Assembly (NCBI RefSeq): GCF_008329585.1
Contig: NZ_NPKP01000001.1
Location: forward strand, 992,001-1,056,000
DNA length: 64,000 nt
Direction: 5' to 3'
From: Mycolicibacterium sp. P9-22
Lineage (GTDB): Bacteria > Actinomycetota > Actinomycetes > Mycobacteriales > Mycobacteriaceae
Shown here piece by piece: positions 1 to 12,447 of this stretch (the stretch's first letter is position 1; each line of letters opens with the position of its first letter). The position numbers and the translations under genes were made by a program. The notes below the pieces were generated by a model that was not told where the DNA came from, did not search any database, and saw nothing but the letters and a program-made list of their open reading frames with translations.

Positions 1-1196
1 AGCGCGATGATGTCGTTCATGCACATGAACGTCAGCAGCAGGTAGAACGAGATCGCCGCCGCGCCCACCGCGGTACGCGTCGGGGCGTCACGCGGGCGCT
101 GCAACAGGTTGTGGTGGGCGTTGTCGCCGGTGAGCTTGCGCTCCAGGAACGGGTAGATCGACAGCAGCACGAACACCAGCCCCATGCCCACGGCCACCCA
201 CACCGACTGCGGGATGGTGTAGTTGCCGATGTAGAACTCCCAGGCCGGCCAGGTACGGGCCAGGCCGTCGGTCCACATCATGTAGAAGTCGGGCTGGCTG
301 CCCGCCGAGATCTGCGAGGGCTTGTACGGGCCGAGCACCCAGATCGGGTTGATCTGCAGCAGACCGCCCATGATGCCGAGCAGGCCGGTGATCATGGCGA
401 AGAACGCGCCCGACTTCACCGCGAAGACCGGCATGACGCGCACGCCGACGACGTTCTTCTCGGTCCGGCCGGGGCCGGGGAACTGGGTGTGCTTCTGGAA
501 CCACACCAGCGCCATGTGCGCGCCGATGAGCGCCAGCATGATGCCGGGGATCAGCAGGATGTGCAGGGCGTACAACCGCGGGATGATGATCTCGCCGGGG
601 AAGTCGCCGCCGAACAGCGCCCAGTGCAACCAGGTGCCGATGACCGGCATGCCCAGGGTGATCGAGGAGAACGCGGCGCGCAGGCCGGTGCCCGAGAGCA
701 GATCGTCGGGCAGCGAGTAACCGAAGTAACCCTCGAACATCGCCAGGATCAGCAGCAGCGAGCCGATGACCCAGTTGGCCTCACGCGGACGCCGGAAGGC
801 GCCGGTGAAGAAGATGCGCGCCAGGTGCACCATGATCGACGCCGCGAAGAGCAGCGCGGCCCAGTGGTGGATCTGGCGGACGAACAGACCGCCGCGCACT
901 TCGAAGCTGATCTCCAGCGCCGATTCATACGCCCGCGACATCTGCACACCGCGCAGCGGTTGGTACACACCTTCGTAGGTGACGTGCGCCATGGACGGAT
1001 CGAAGAACAGCGTCAGCCACACACCGGTGATCAACAGGATGATGAAGCTGTACAGCGCGATCTCACCCAGCAGGAACGACCAGTGGGTGGGGAAGACCTT
1101 GTTCAGGATGCCGCGACGAACGGCTTCCGACGGGTGGTACCGGGAATCGATGGCGTCGCCTTGTGCGGCCGCAATATCTCCGAGCTTGGGACTCAT
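1..1196 (-). CDS. qcrB: Cytochrome bc1 complex cytochrome b subunit QcrB (partial)
   Basis: Membrane cytochrome b of the actinobacterial bcc-aa3 supercomplex; it oxidises menaquinol and passes electrons to QcrA/QcrC. The gene runs off the left edge, so only about 398 N-terminal residues are visible. They include haem-ligand histidines in the HH pair near residues 110-111 and in the MVHLARIF segment, several membrane helices, and the quinol-site PDFY motif at 302-305. Thr309 aligns with M. tuberculosis Thr313, the known telacebec-resistance position, and is unchanged. The ATG overlaps the qcrA stop as ATGA (1193-1196), implying translational coupling. Identity is very secure; only the C-terminus is missing. 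Confidence 0.97.
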   Translation of the reverse strand, partial: MSPKLGDIAAAQGDAIDSRYHPSEAVRRGILNKVFPTHWSFLLGEIALYSFIILLITGVWLTLFFDPSMAHVTYEGVYQPLRGVQMSRAYESALEISFEVRGGLFVRQIHHWAALLFAASIMVHLARIFFTGAFRRPREANWVIGSLLLILAMFEGYFGYSLPDDLLSGTGLRAAFSSITLGMPVIGTWLHWALFGGDFPGEIIIPRLYALHILLIPGIMLALIGAHMALVWFQKHTQFPGPGRTEKNVVGVRVMPVFAVKSGAFFAMITGLLGIMGGLLQINPIWVLGPYKPSQISAGSQPDFYMMWTDGLARTWPAWEFYIGNYTIPQSVWVAVGMGLVFVLLSIYPFLERKLTGDNAHHNLLQRPRDAPTRTAVGAAAISFYLLLTFMCMNDIIA

Positions 1197-2392
1197 GATG
1201 ATTTACGCTCCCAGAATGCCGGTCCGACGGGTTCGATGAAGTCGCCGTTGGCGACCAGATAACCGTCCTTGTCGATGGTAATGGGCAACTGCGCCAGTGC
1301 GCGTGCGGCCGGACCGAAGATCGGCCGGGCGAAGTGCAGCGCATCGAACTGCGACTGGTGGCACGGGCACAGAATCCGGTAGGTCTGCTGCTCGTACAGC
1401 GAGGACGGGCAGCCCAGGTGCGAGCAGACCTTCGTGTACGCGAACAGCTCGCCGAAGTTGAAGCTCTCCTGGCCTTGGCGCTTGACGACCTTCTTCATGT
1501 CCTGGGTCTTGATGCGGATGAGCATGACCGGGTTACGGACACCCATCGCGACCTCGAACAGGTGGTGGCTGGATTCCACCGTGACGCCGTCGCCGTCGGA
1601 CTCGCGCCACGGGAACACCGTCTCCATGCCGCCGGCGTCGATGTCCTCGGGGCGCATCTTCACGAAGGGCGATTCGCCGGGGATACCGGTGGCACGCGCC
1701 AGGTAGATGGTCTCGCCCTCGAAGCGCGGGGTCCATCCCGAGGTCCACAGCACGGCCTTCTTGCCCTCGGCGGTCTGCACGACCGGCTTCCACGGGTTCT
1801 TGATCAACCCGCCTGCGAAGGCAACCAGGGTGCCGAGGCCGAACGCGCCGAGGCCGATGCCCATCGACAGCCCGATCAGCTTGCGCCGCTTGATCGTCGA
1901 ACCCTCAAGGGCGTCACTCAGGTTCGCGACGATGGTCTTGCGGTGGATCTCGGCGGAGGCACCGTCATGGCGGTCCTGGATGGTGATCTCTTCGGGGATG
2001 AACTTCTTCTGGAAGAGCACCGCGCCGACACCGATCGACAGGATCGACAGGCCGAACGTCAGGCCGTACAGCGGGGTGGCCAGCGTGTACATCCGCTCGC
2101 CCTCGGCGCCGTAGGGCACGTACTCCCACGGCCAGAACAGGAACACCAGCAGCAGCGCCAGGCCTGCGAAACCGCCGAACAGCAGCCAGTACGACACGGT
2201 GCGCGAGGCACGCTTCTCGGCCTTGGTGCCCTCGACCGGCCAGCGCGGTTCCTTGAAGACGACCTCGACACCGTCGAGCTTGCCGCCGAGCGCGAGCAGT
2301 TCCTCGCGCGACATCTCCGCCAGTTCGGCGTCGGTGGGCTGACCCGGGACCGGACGTCCCGAGGTGTCACCGCCCTGGATATCCCCGCTCAT
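1193..2392 (-). CDS. qcrA: Cytochrome bc1 complex Rieske iron-sulfur subunit QcrA
   Basis: Rieske [2Fe-2S] subunit moving electrons from menaquinol to the QcrC haems. It is 399 aa with three membrane helices in the N-terminal half, as in mycobacterial QcrA, rather than the single helix of mitochondrial Rieske proteins. The C-terminal Rieske fold has box 1 CSHLGC (ligands Cys323 and His325) and box 2 CPCHQS (ligands Cys342 and His345); Cys328 and Cys344 would form the stabilising disulfide. An in-frame ATG lies 6 codons upstream, but the start at 2392 overlaps the qcrC stop as ATGA, the same coupling used at the next junction, so it was preferred. Confidence 0.97.
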   Translation of the reverse strand: MSGDIQGGDTSGRPVPGQPTDAELAEMSREELLALGGKLDGVEVVFKEPRWPVEGTKAEKRASRTVSYWLLFGGFAGLALLLVFLFWPWEYVPYGAEGERMYTLATPLYGLTFGLSILSIGVGAVLFQKKFIPEEITIQDRHDGASAEIHRKTIVANLSDALEGSTIKRRKLIGLSMGIGLGAFGLGTLVAFAGGLIKNPWKPVVQTAEGKKAVLWTSGWTPRFEGETIYLARATGIPGESPFVKMRPEDIDAGGMETVFPWRESDGDGVTVESSHHLFEVAMGVRNPVMLIRIKTQDMKKVVKRQGQESFNFGELFAYTKVCSHLGCPSSLYEQQTYRILCPCHQSQFDALHFARPIFGPAARALAQLPITIDKDGYLVANGDFIEPVGPAFWERKSS

Positions 2393-3225
2393 GCGCGAGC
2401 TCCGATCCACAAGGTCATGCCGACGGCAGCCACGATCCCGATGATCCAGATGGCCATGCCTTCGGTGGTGGGGCCGAATCCGCCGAGGCCGTAGCCGCCG
2501 GGATCCGGAGTGTTCGCCGCCTGCCGCACGTAGGAGACGATGTCGGCCTTCTCCTCGGGGGAGAGCTGCCGATCGGAGAACTTCGGCATGTTCTGCGGGC
2601 CGGTCAGCATGGCGGTGTAGACCTGCGCGGGCACCTTCGAGGCCTCGCCGAGGTCCGGTGCGTACTTACCGGAGGACAGGGCTCCGCCCTTGCCGGTGAA
2701 GTTGTGGCAGGAGGCGCAGTTCAGCCGGAACAGGTCGCCACCGCGGGCGACGTCACCGGACAACAGGGACTCGTCGGCGATGTGGCCGTTGGCTTCCCGG
2801 GGCACGACGGGGCCGCCGCCGTTGGCCTGGACGAAGGCGCCGAGCGCGTCGATCTGGTGCTCGTCGAAGACCGGGTCCTTGCGGGGCGCCTGGGCCTCGC
2901 CGCGCATCGCGGGCATCCGGCCGGTGGAGACCTGGAAATACACGGCCGCCTCGCCGGTGCCGATCAGGCTGGGGCCGCGATCCGCCACACCCTGCAGGTT
3001 CGCGCCATGGCAGCTGATGCACGAGGTGTCGAACAGCTGCTTGCCGGTGCGCAGCAGCGCCGACTGGGATTCGTCGGCGACCGCAACCTGGGGAGTCGGG
3101 GTCAAGGTGGCGGCGGTGACGCCTGCGACCGACAGCCCGAGCAGCAGCAGCACCGCTGCGGACACGCGCCGACGCAAGCGACGTTGCTTGATCGTCTTCC
3201 CGGCTGCGCCGGACTTGCTGGTCAT
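2389..3225 (-). CDS. qcrC: Cytochrome bc1 complex dihaem cytochrome c subunit QcrC
   Basis: Dihaem cytochrome c1 that wires the bc1 complex directly to aa3 oxidase, replacing a soluble cytochrome c. It is 278 aa. A basic N-terminus and signal-anchor helix (about 12-40) precede two haem c sites, CISCH (Cys69, Cys72, His73) and CASCH (Cys170, Cys173, His174); a C-terminal anchor helix ends in WIGARA. The ATG at 3225 has an AGAAGGGG ribosome-binding site just upstream; longer in-frame extensions lack mycobacterial character. It is followed by qcrA with a 4-base overlap. Confidence 0.97.
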   Translation of the reverse strand: MTSKSGAAGKTIKQRRLRRRVSAAVLLLLGLSVAGVTAATLTPTPQVAVADESQSALLRTGKQLFDTSCISCHGANLQGVADRGPSLIGTGEAAVYFQVSTGRMPAMRGEAQAPRKDPVFDEHQIDALGAFVQANGGGPVVPREANGHIADESLLSGDVARGGDLFRLNCASCHNFTGKGGALSSGKYAPDLGEASKVPAQVYTAMLTGPQNMPKFSDRQLSPEEKADIVSYVRQAANTPDPGGYGLGGFGPTTEGMAIWIIGIVAAVGMTLWIGARA

Positions 3226-3272
3226 CGAACCCCTTCTCATCGTCGAGCGCATCGGACGTATCGGCTTGCCGA

Positions 3273-5089
<1,817 letters not shown>

Positions 5090-5090
5090 C

Positions 5091-6917
5091 TCAGCCCGCC
5101 TGCGCACGGCTCCGGCGCGGCCGGTGCACGCCGTAGCGGTCGTCGAGTTCGACGCCGTCATCGTCGGTGTGGGCCCCGTCATGCCGTTCGGCGGCGAGTC
5201 GCGCGGAACGGGCGGCGGCGGCCCAGTCGGCCCACCGGGCCGCCGACCCGACGGGGCTGGCGTAACCCGGGTCGCCGGCATCCCGGCCGCCGGCCCTGAC
5301 GATGCGCACACCCGGCCCCGCCAACCACCGGGTGATCAGCGCGGTCTCCTCCACCAGGGCGCCGCCCAGTGGGGCTTGTTGGGGCAGAATCGCCTGTGCG
5401 GCAACGGTTATTGCATCGACGACGGGCATGGGCGGCACGCCGCGGCGGGCGCATCCGGCCGAGGCCAGTTGTCCGTGCCGGACCACGGCCAGTTCCCAGC
5501 CGCCGCGTCCGTCGGGCCGCGCCGCGATCAGTTCGCCGACCGCGGCCAGCGCCTGCAGCCGCTGGCCCCGCCAGGTCGTCTCCACCGCCGCCGCGGTGTG
5601 ATCGCGCAGCCGCGCCGCGCTCTCATAGCGGTGCAGGCCGGCCAGTGCCTCGATCTGGCTCAGCACGGTGCCGAACGCGGAGCTGTCGACACCGTCGAGC
5701 AGATCGGCGGCCCGCTGCGGCGCGCCGGCGTACTGAGCCATGTCGGCGCCACGCGGGGCGGGGCAGGGGGAGAGCTCGCGTTCCTCGCAGTCGTGCCGCG
5801 CACTGCGGGCCAGCCGGGCGGTGCACGTCCGGACGCCGGTGCCCCGGGCCAGCACGTCGACGGCCGTGACGGCGTCCGCTCGTGCGGTGAACGGCCCGAT
5901 CGCGCGGGGAGTGCGGGGCGAGCGCACCACCGAGAAGCGCGGGAACGCCTCATCGGTGAGGGTGATCCACCACCACCGGCGCGGGAACTTGGACCGGCGG
6001 TTGTACGGCGGGGCGTGCGCGTTCAGCAGCCGTAGCTCGCGCACCCCGGCCTCCAGTTCGTGCGCACACTCGACATGGTCGACGCGGGTGGCCAGCGCCA
6101 CCATCTCCTTCATCCGGGTGCGCGGGTCCGCCCCGGTGAAGTACTGGCCCACCCGGCGGCGCAGATCCACCGCGGTGCCGATGTAGAGCACCTCGTCGGC
6201 CGGTCCGCGGAACAGGTACACCCCGGGCCGGGACGGGACGCCGTTGGCCAGGTGGCGCTTGCGGCGCTGCGGGGCGGTGGCGTCGGGCAGATAGGCGCGC
6301 AACTCGGGGTAGGTGCGCACCCCCTGGTTCCCGACGCGCTCGATGAGCCCGTGCAGCACATCGACGGTCGCGCGGGCATCGTCGAGGGCCCGGTGATTGG
6401 GGGTGGTGGTCGCCGAGAACAACCGGGCCAGTGCCGAGAGCTTCACGCTGGGCGCCTCGTCACGGGTCAGCACCCGCCGCGCCAGCCGCACGGTGCACAA
6501 CACCGGCGGGCGCGGCCAGTTGATGCCCAGTCGCTGCGCTGCGGCCCGCAGGAACCCGATGTCGAATCCCGCGTTGTGCGCGACCAGCACGGCGCCCCGG
6601 GAGAATTCCAGGAAGGCGGGCAGCACGGCGTCGATCCGGGGTGCGTCATGGACCATCGCCGAGGTGATGCCGGTCAGCTGGACGATCTGCGGCGGGATGC
6701 TGCGCCCCGGATCGACCAGGGTGGCGAGTTCGCCGAGCACGACACCGCCGCGGATCTTCACCGCGCCGATCTCGGTGATCGCGTCATGGTCGTCGCCGCC
6801 GGGCGTGCTCGCGTTCGCGCGGCCTCCGGTGGTCTCCAGGTCCACCACCACGAAGGTGGTGTCGGCCAACAGCAGATCGGCCACCGGGTCCACATCGGCG
6901 AAGCTCAACTGCTGCAC
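5091..6917 (-). CDS. DEDDh exonuclease fused to a GIY-YIG/UvrC-like region
   Basis: A 608-aa two-part nuclease resembling M. tuberculosis Rv2191. The N-terminal domain (about 15-190) is a DnaQ-type 3'-5' exonuclease: VVDLETTGG carries the DxE, AHNAGFD the middle Asp, and [10 protein letters not shown] the His/Asp pair. Next comes a GIY-YIG domain (about 220-300) with RPGVYLFRG and [18 protein letters not shown], as in the UvrC N-terminus. The rest is UvrC-like but lacks a recognisable UvrC endonuclease V half. Likely role in DNA repair or end processing; this is inference. The start is GTG 6917 before QQLSF; the upstream frame stays open but looks non-coding, and no clear ribosome-binding site was seen. 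Confidence 0.88.
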   Translation of the reverse strand: MQQLSFADVDPVADLLLADTTFVVVDLETTGGRANASTPGGDDHDAITEIGAVKIRGGVVLGELATLVDPGRSIPPQIVQLTGITSAMVHDAPRIDAVLPAFLEFSRGAVLVAHNAGFDIGFLRAAAQRLGINWPRPPVLCTVRLARRVLTRDEAPSVKLSALARLFSATTTPNHRALDDARATVDVLHGLIERVGNQGVRTYPELRAYLPDATAPQRRKRHLANGVPSRPGVYLFRGPADEVLYIGTAVDLRRRVGQYFTGADPRTRMKEMVALATRVDHVECAHELEAGVRELRLLNAHAPPYNRRSKFPRRWWWITLTDEAFPRFSVVRSPRTPRAIGPFTARADAVTAVDVLARGTGVRTCTARLARSARHDCEERELSPCPAPRGADMAQYAGAPQRAADLLDGVDSSAFGTVLSQIEALAGLHRYESAARLRDHTAAAVETTWRGQRLQALAAVGELIAARPDGRGGWELAVVRHGQLASAGCARRGVPPMPVVDAITVAAQAILPQQAPLGGALVEETALITRWLAGPGVRIVRAGGRDAGDPGYASPVGSAARWADWAAAARSARLAAERHDGAHTDDDGVELDDRYGVHRPRRSRAQAG

Positions 6918-7037
6918 ACCGGTGACGGTAGGCCCCGGCTCCGACAAGCCGGACCAGCGTGTCGCTCGTCCGACGGGCGTGTCGGTACCCGTCGTTACGG
7001 TGCGGAGGAACCGACCAGGACACGAAGGGTGACGCCG

Positions 7038-7295
7038 ATGAATGAAGACCGGACAGATCGAGCCGAGGAGCCACTGGACACCGGCTCCGTGGTGATCGAC
7101 TGTGATGACTGCGCGGTGCGCGGCCCAGGCTGCCAGGACTGCGTCGTCAGTGTCCTGCTCGGCGTGCCCGAGACTTTGCTCGATGACGAACGGGAAGCAC
7201 TCGCGGTGCTCGCGGAGGTCGGGCTGGCTCCCCGGCTGCGGCTCGTTCCGATCCATCGGCACGAGCGTCCGGATGGTAGAACTGGTGTGGCGTGA
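7038..7295 (+). CDS. Small cysteine-rich protein of unknown function
   Basis: An 85-aa protein I do not recognise by name. It has a compact cysteine motif, [14 protein letters not shown] (about 22-35), a CxxC-x7-CxxC spacing that could bind a metal, followed by VVSVLLG and a basic tail rich in Arg and His. The ATG at 7038 has GAAGG nine bases upstream. An in-frame GTG at 7029 is possible but sits on that site. It lies between the divergent exonuclease gene and ripC. Coding status rests on good codon pattern, the ribosome-binding site and the ordered motif. Confidence 0.7.
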   Translation: MNEDRTDRAEEPLDTGSVVIDCDDCAVRGPGCQDCVVSVLLGVPETLLDDEREALAVLAEVGLAPRLRLVPIHRHERPDGRTGVA

Positions 7296-7371
7296 CAACA
7301 CGCGAGTGACCTCTGGCAACGCCGGGAAGCCCGAATTTCATCCCGGGCGCCTGTTAAGTTCACGTCTCCCG

Positions 7372-7401
7372 TTGGACAAGCCCGATGCCGTTTCGTAACC
7401 T
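7372..7401 (+). promoter_or_regulatory. Candidate sigma-A type promoter of ripC
   Basis: TTGGAC (7372-7377) and TAACCT (7396-7401) are separated by 18 bases, giving a predicted leader of about 50 bases before the ripC TTG. Just upstream, GCCCG and CGGGC arms (about 7329-7348) could form a small hairpin after the preceding gene. Confidence 0.45.
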
Positions 7402-7459
7402 ATTCGAGACCTGATAGCAGTTAATCGCGGCTGAAGAGCAGTTGTAAGGACGCAATATC

Positions 7460-8596
7460 TTGAGGCCTGATCGCACACACCGGCGTAAGAGCGGCGTCCA
7501 ACGACCCCTGATCGGTGCGTTAGCGACCCTGACAGTATTCGGCGGGATCCTCGCCTCCGGGGTGCAGGCCGACCCGGCCGACGATGCGCTGGCAAAGCTC
7601 AATGAGCTGTCGCATCAGGCTGAGATCGCCACCGAGAACATGCATGCCGCCCAGCTGGATCTCGATACGAAGCTGGTCGCGCAGCGTGCTGCCGAAGAAA
7701 AGCACGCCGCCGATACGGCAGCGGTGCAGGCGGCCAAGGCCGATCTCGCAAAGTTCCAGACCTCCGTCGACAAGATCGCCGCCGCGCAGTACATGGGCGG
7801 CCGCACCGATGGTTTGGACTCCATGCTCACCGCGAGCTCGCCGCAGGTGCTGATCGATCAGCTCGCCGTGCAGCGCGTGATGGCGACCGAGATGTCGGCG
7901 CAGATGCAGAATTTCAGGAACACCAATGTGCGGGCAGCGCAGGCCGAATCGGCCTCGGCGCAGTCCGCCGCCAACGCCAAGACCGCCGCCGAACAGGCCG
8001 CCGCGGTACGCGCGGATCTGCAATCCAAGCAAAGCAAGCTGCAGGTCGAGATCGCCGTCGTCAAGTCGCAGTACGAGGTGCTGACCCCGGCGCAGCGCGA
8101 GGCGCTGGCCGCCATCCCGCCGGTGCCCGCTTCGGTCCCGGCGCCGGCCCCCGAGTCGTTGCCGAACAACGATCCCGGTGTGCTGGCCGCGCCGCCGGCG
8201 GGCATCCCGCCCGGCGACGTCGCCCCGCCGCCCGCGGCCGCACCGGGCTCCGGGCCGGCCGCGGTGGCCATGCAGGCCGCTCTGACCCGGGTCGGCTCAC
8301 CGTATTCGTGGGGCGCCGAAGGCCCGGGCGCGTTCGATTGCTCCGGCCTGGTGAAGTGGGCCTTCCAGCAGGCCGGCATCTCCCTGCCGCATTCCAGCTA
8401 TGCGCAGGCCGCCGGCGGCCAGGCGGTGTCCGCGGACCAGATGCAGCCCGGTGACGTCGTCTCCTATTACTCGGACGCTTCGCACGTCGGTATCTACATC
8501 GGCGACGGCATGATGGTGCATGCCTCGACCTTCGGTAAGCCCGTGGTGGTGGCTCCGGTCAACAACGCGCCGATCTACAACGTCCGTCGGTACTGA
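7460..8596 (+). CDS. ripC: NlpC/P60 peptidoglycan endopeptidase RipC
   Basis: Secreted peptidoglycan hydrolase (378 aa) that cuts stem peptides during septal wall remodelling; in mycobacteria RipC is activated through FtsEX. It has an N-terminal signal segment (about 1-37), an Ala/Gln/Lys-rich coiled coil (about 40-215), a Pro/Ala linker (about 225-265) and a C-terminal NlpC/P60 domain. Catalytic Cys294 lies in FDCSGLV and His342 in SHVGIYIG, with His354 in MVHAS as third residue. The start is TTG 7460 with AAGGA nine bases upstream; no ATG or GTG would keep the signal peptide intact. Confidence 0.93.
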   Translation: MRPDRTHRRKSGVQRPLIGALATLTVFGGILASGVQADPADDALAKLNELSHQAEIATENMHAAQLDLDTKLVAQRAAEEKHAADTAAVQAAKADLAKFQTSVDKIAAAQYMGGRTDGLDSMLTASSPQVLIDQLAVQRVMATEMSAQMQNFRNTNVRAAQAESASAQSAANAKTAAEQAAAVRADLQSKQSKLQVEIAVVKSQYEVLTPAQREALAAIPPVPASVPAPAPESLPNNDPGVLAAPPAGIPPGDVAPPPAAAPGSGPAAVAMQAALTRVGSPYSWGAEGPGAFDCSGLVKWAFQQAGISLPHSSYAQAAGGQAVSADQMQPGDVVSYYSDASHVGIYIGDGMMVHASTFGKPVVVAPVNNAPIYNVRRY

Positions 8597-9398
8597 TCTC
8601 GCGCGCGCTCTCGGCTGCGGCGCCGTGGTCGCGGTCCTGCTGTCGGGTTGCCAGGCCGGATCGGTGCCGGCGCCGACGACCTCCAGTTCGACATCGAACA
8701 CAGCCGCGACGACCAGCATCTCGTTGCCCGACGGTCGTACCGCAGCACTGCGCGGGCTGGGTGGGCCGCGCAGCCAACCCCTGATCGACCGGATCGGCGC
8801 CGAACTCCCCGGCGCAGCGGCCGCCGTCACCGCATTCTGGGGACCGGACTGGCCGCGCGAGATCGTGGTCGTGGTGACCGAATCCGATGAACAGTTCCGC
8901 GTACTCGCCCACGGCAGCCCCGATATCGCGGCAGCCACCACCGCCGACGGCATGGTGTTCGCCCCGGGCGCCGCGCGGATGAGTGATGACGCCCTGAGGA
9001 TCGTGGTGCGCCACGAACTGTTCCACTACGCGGCCCGCCCGCACACCGTCGCCGACGCACCGCTGTGGCTCACCGAGGGGGTCGCCGACTATGTGAGCCG
9101 CCCGGCGGCCGGCTGGCCCGCCCGGGCGCAGGCCGAGGAGCTCGCCCAATTGCCCGCGGACGCCGACCTGCAGACCGAAGGCGCGGGACGCTCGCTGGCC
9201 TACGACCGGGCCTGGTGGTTCAGCCGCTATGTGGCCGAGCGGCACAGCCCGGAGATGCTGCGCGCGCTGTATGTGCGCGCCTGCGGTCCCGGGCATCCCG
9301 ACCCGCCCACCGCCGTCCGCGAGACACTGCACGAGGACATCGATGAGGTGCTGGCCCAGTGGCGCCGATGGATGACCGATCGCGTCGTCAGCCGGTAG
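8520..9398 (+). CDS. Putative lipoprotein zinc metallopeptidase (HExxH)
   Basis: A probable envelope lipoprotein with a gluzincin signature: HELFH (zinc His and catalytic Glu) followed about 20 residues later by LTEGVADYV, whose Glu would be the third ligand. A hydrophobic stretch ends in LLSGC, a good lipobox, then a Ser/Thr-rich spacer. The start is uncertain. The only in-frame options are ATG 8520, overlapping ripC by 77 bases, and GTG 8625, which gives no basic n-region before the lipobox. I list 8520 because it keeps an Arg-containing signal peptide. It occupies the Rv2189c position. Substrate unknown. Confidence 0.75.
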   Translation: MPRPSVSPWWWLRSTTRRSTTSVGTDLARALGCGAVVAVLLSGCQAGSVPAPTTSSSTSNTAATTSISLPDGRTAALRGLGGPRSQPLIDRIGAELPGAAAAVTAFWGPDWPREIVVVVTESDEQFRVLAHGSPDIAAATTADGMVFAPGAARMSDDALRIVVRHELFHYAARPHTVADAPLWLTEGVADYVSRPAAGWPARAQAEELAQLPADADLQTEGAGRSLAYDRAWWFSRYVAERHSPEMLRALYVRACGPGHPDPPTAVRETLHEDIDEVLAQWRRWMTDRVVSR

Positions 9399-9409
9399 TG
9401 AGGAAAACG

Positions 9410-10552
9410 ATGACCCGAGTGCTGTTGGTGACCAACGACTTTCCCCCGCGCCGCGGCGGCATCCAGTCCTACCTGGAGGCCTTCGTCGGTGAGCTGACCG
9501 CGACCGGTGGCCACGAGCTGACCGTGTACGCGCCCAAGTGGAAGGGCGCCCCGGAATATGACGAACGTGCCGGTTACCGGGTGGTGCGGCACCCCACCAC
9601 GCTGATGGTGCCCGAGCCGACGGTCGCCAACCGGATGCGCGCCCTGATCGCCGAGCACGATATCGAGACGGTGTGGTTCGGCGCGGCGGCGCCGCTGGCC
9701 CTGCTGTCACCGCTGGCCCGTCGCGCCGGGGCATCCCGGGTGGTGGCGAGCACGCACGGTCACGAGGTCGGCTGGTCGATGCTGCCGCTGGCGCGCAACG
9801 CGCTGCGCCGCATCGGCGACGACGCCGACGTCGTCACCTACGTCAGCGGCTACACCCGGGGCCGGTTCGCCTCGGCCTTCGGCCCGCAGGCCCGCCTCGA
9901 GCGGCTCTCACCCGGGGTCGACGTCGACCGCTTCGCCCCCGATTCGGTGTCGCGTGCACAGCTGCGGGCGCGCTACGAGCTGGGGGACCGGCCGGTGGTG
10001 CTGTGCCTGTCCCGGTTGGTGCCGCGCAAGGGCCAGGACATGTTGATCCGCGCGTTCGGCTCGATCCGTCGGCGGGTGCCGGGTGCGGCGCTGGTGATCG
10101 TCGGCGGCGGACCGCACCGCGAGACCCTGGAGGCACTCGCGCGGCGCGCAGGCGTCGCCGACGATGTGCTGTTCACCGGCGGCGTGCCGGGGGACGAACT
10201 ACCGGCCCATCACGCGATGGCAGATGTGTTCGCGATGCCGTGCCGCACCCGTGGTGCGGGTCTGGACGTCGAGGGACTGGGCATCGTGTTCCTGGAGGCC
10301 TCGGCGTCGGGCGTGCCGGTGGTGGCCGGCCGCTCCGGCGGGGCGCCGGAAACGGTGCGCGACGGGGAGACCGGCTGGGTGGTCGACGGCACCGACGTGG
10401 ACGCCATCGCCACCGCGGTCGGCGATCTGCTCGCCGATCCCGCCACCGCCGCCCGGATGGGCGCGGCGGGGCGGGACTGGGTCGTGCAGAACTGGCAGTG
10501 GCGCACCCAGGGTGCGCGCCTGCGGGGCCTGCTCAGTGGGGATCAGGCGTAG
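9410..10552 (+). CDS. pimB: GDP-mannose-dependent PIM1 mannosyltransferase PimB'
   Basis: GT-B fold (GT4) enzyme adding the second mannose to phosphatidylinositol monomannoside at the inner membrane face, an early step of PIM, LM and LAM synthesis. It is 380 aa. The N-terminus [16 protein letters not shown] is the family signature; the C-terminal domain has [11 protein letters not shown] and the nucleotide-sugar motif [13 protein letters not shown]. The ATG at 9410 has AGGA upstream and follows the lipoprotein stop by 11 bases, so the genes are probably co-transcribed. It ends with a 10-base convergent overlap with fadD15. Confidence 0.96.
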   Translation: MTRVLLVTNDFPPRRGGIQSYLEAFVGELTATGGHELTVYAPKWKGAPEYDERAGYRVVRHPTTLMVPEPTVANRMRALIAEHDIETVWFGAAAPLALLSPLARRAGASRVVASTHGHEVGWSMLPLARNALRRIGDDADVVTYVSGYTRGRFASAFGPQARLERLSPGVDVDRFAPDSVSRAQLRARYELGDRPVVLCLSRLVPRKGQDMLIRAFGSIRRRVPGAALVIVGGGPHRETLEALARRAGVADDVLFTGGVPGDELPAHHAMADVFAMPCRTRGAGLDVEGLGIVFLEASASGVPVVAGRSGGAPETVRDGETGWVVDGTDVDAIATAVGDLLADPATAARMGAAGRDWVVQNWQWRTQGARLRGLLSGDQA

Positions 10553-12342
10553 ATCGCCGCGATCTGATCGGCGAACTTCTCGGCCACCACCTTGCGCTTG
10601 ACCTTCAGCGTCGGGGTGAGTTCGCCGGTGTCCTCGGTGAAATCGACCGGCAGGATCCGGAACGTGCGGATCGCCTCGGCCTTGGACACCGCCTGGTTGG
10701 CCTCCTTGACCGCCAGCTCGACCTCGCCCACCAGGTCCGGGTCCTCGGCTAGATCGGCCACCGATGCCGCCTCGGCCTTGCCGTTGCGCTGCTTCCAGCC
10801 GACGAAGGCCTCCGGATCGATGGTGATCAGTGCCGCGATGAACGGCTGTGCGTCCCCGACCGCCATCGCCTGGCTGATCAGCGGATGCGCGCGCAACCGG
10901 TCCTCGAGCACCGCGGGAGCGACGTTCTTGCCGCCCGCGGTGACGATGATCTCCTTCTTGCGCCCGATGATCGTCAGGAAGCCGTCCGCGTCGATCGCGC
11001 CGAGGTCGCCGGTGTGGAACCAGCCGTCGGTGAACGCGTCCTCGGTGGCCTGTTCGTTGCGCCAGTAGCCACCGAACACCACACCGCCGCGCAGCAGCAG
11101 CTCGTCATCGTCGGCCAGGCGCATGCTGTTGCCGGGCAACAACTTCCCGACCGAACCGACCTTGACCGCGCCCACCTGGTTGGCGGTGACCGCGGCGCTG
11201 CTCTCGGTCAGTCCGTAGCCTTCGTAGATGGTCAGCCCGACGCCGCGGTAGAAGTGCCCGAGCCGGGCGCCCAGCGGCGCGCCACCGGAGATCGCGGCGT
11301 GGCAGTCGCCGCCGAGCGCGGCCCGCAGCTTGCCGTAGACCAGCTTGTCGAACAGCGCATGCTTGAGCTTGAGGACAAGGCCGGGTCCGTTGCCGTCCTG
11401 CGCCTGGCTGAACTCGATGGCGGTGTTGGCCGCGATCTCGAAGATGCGGCCCTTTCCGTCGTTGCGGGCGTTCTGTTCGGCGGTGTTGTACACCTTCTCG
11501 AACACCCGGGGCACCGAGACCACCAGCGTCGGTTTGAACACCCCGAGTGCGGGCACCAGGTTCTTGATATCGCTGGTGAATCCCAGAGTGACCTTGTTGG
11601 CGAACGCGGCGATGGTGATCGCCCGGGCCAGCACGTGTGCCAGCGGCAGGAATACCAGCAGCCGCTCGCCCTTGCGCAGCTGCGTCGGGAAGGCCGCCTT
11701 GGCGCCGCGGATCTCGTAGAGCAGGTTGGAATGGGTGAGCTGGCAGCCCTTGGGCAGGCCGGTGGTGCCCGAGGTGTAGATCAGCGTGGCGGGGTCGGTC
11801 GACTTCACGGCCGCGACCCGGGCATCCAGCGCGGCGGCGTCCTCGGACTGCCCGGCCTTGGCCAGCACGTCCAGGGCGGCCTCGGTGGTGTTGCTCTCGA
11901 TGCGCAGCACGGCGCGCACCGCGGGCAGCTGGTCGGTCAGCTGCTCGACCCGCTCGCCGTGGGCATCGGTCTCGGCGATCACCAGCACCGCACCCGAATC
12001 GTCGAGTACGTGCCGGATCTGCTCGGGAGCCGACGTCTCGTAGATCGGCACGGTGACCGCCCCGATCGACAGGATCGCGAAGTCGATGACCGGCCATTCG
12101 TAGCGGGTTGCCGACAGCAGGGCGACGCGGTCGCCGGGCTGAACGCCGTGGGCGATCAAACCCAAAGCCGCCGAACGGATCTGGGCGGCCGCCTGGGCGC
12201 AGGTGACATCGGTCCAAACGCCGTCCACCAGACGCTGGAAGATCACATGGTCGGGATCTTCGCGTTCATGCGTATAGACCGAGCTGACGACGGTGTCATA
12301 CTCGGCGATCTCAAACGATGCCGGAACGGTGAACTCACGCAC
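10543..12342 (-). CDS. fadD15: Long-chain fatty-acid--CoA ligase FadD15
   Basis: ATP-dependent acyl-CoA synthetase (599 aa) activating long-chain fatty acids to acyl-AMP and then acyl-CoA. The P-loop-like AMP motif [10 protein letters not shown] lies near 190-200, with YGLTE near 375 and the hinge region [14 protein letters not shown] plus IIGRKKE near 445-470. It is as long as AMP-forming ligases of the Faa1/FadD15 type. The start is GTG, read as [10 protein letters not shown], with GAGGGG upstream. A TAGGAT hexamer further upstream on this strand is a possible -10. Gene position matches Rv2187. Confidence 0.94.
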   Translation of the reverse strand: MREFTVPASFEIAEYDTVVSSVYTHEREDPDHVIFQRLVDGVWTDVTCAQAAAQIRSAALGLIAHGVQPGDRVALLSATRYEWPVIDFAILSIGAVTVPIYETSAPEQIRHVLDDSGAVLVIAETDAHGERVEQLTDQLPAVRAVLRIESNTTEAALDVLAKAGQSEDAAALDARVAAVKSTDPATLIYTSGTTGLPKGCQLTHSNLLYEIRGAKAAFPTQLRKGERLLVFLPLAHVLARAITIAAFANKVTLGFTSDIKNLVPALGVFKPTLVVSVPRVFEKVYNTAEQNARNDGKGRIFEIAANTAIEFSQAQDGNGPGLVLKLKHALFDKLVYGKLRAALGGDCHAAISGGAPLGARLGHFYRGVGLTIYEGYGLTESSAAVTANQVGAVKVGSVGKLLPGNSMRLADDDELLLRGGVVFGGYWRNEQATEDAFTDGWFHTGDLGAIDADGFLTIIGRKKEIIVTAGGKNVAPAVLEDRLRAHPLISQAMAVGDAQPFIAALITIDPEAFVGWKQRNGKAEAASVADLAEDPDLVGEVELAVKEANQAVSKAEAIRTFRILPVDFTEDTGELTPTLKVKRKVVAEKFADQIAAIYA

Positions 12343-12447
12343 GATCTTGGCCCCTCGGGTCCTGGTTACGGGTTACTGGCGAGTAATCCTAATGCGCGGC
12401 AAGTCGCCTGGGTCACACCGGCGGCGGATGTGTGAAGCTATTGGGCC

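Noticed and set aside
7296..7459. A cyclic-di-AMP (ydaO) riboswitch before ripC
   Set aside because: Such elements precede some actinobacterial wall-hydrolase genes, but the leader here is too short and lacks the conserved core.
10885..12435. A 516-codon plus-strand frame across fadD15
   Set aside because: Antisense shadow of fadD15; composition dominated by Arg, Gln and Gly with no motif or ribosome-binding site.
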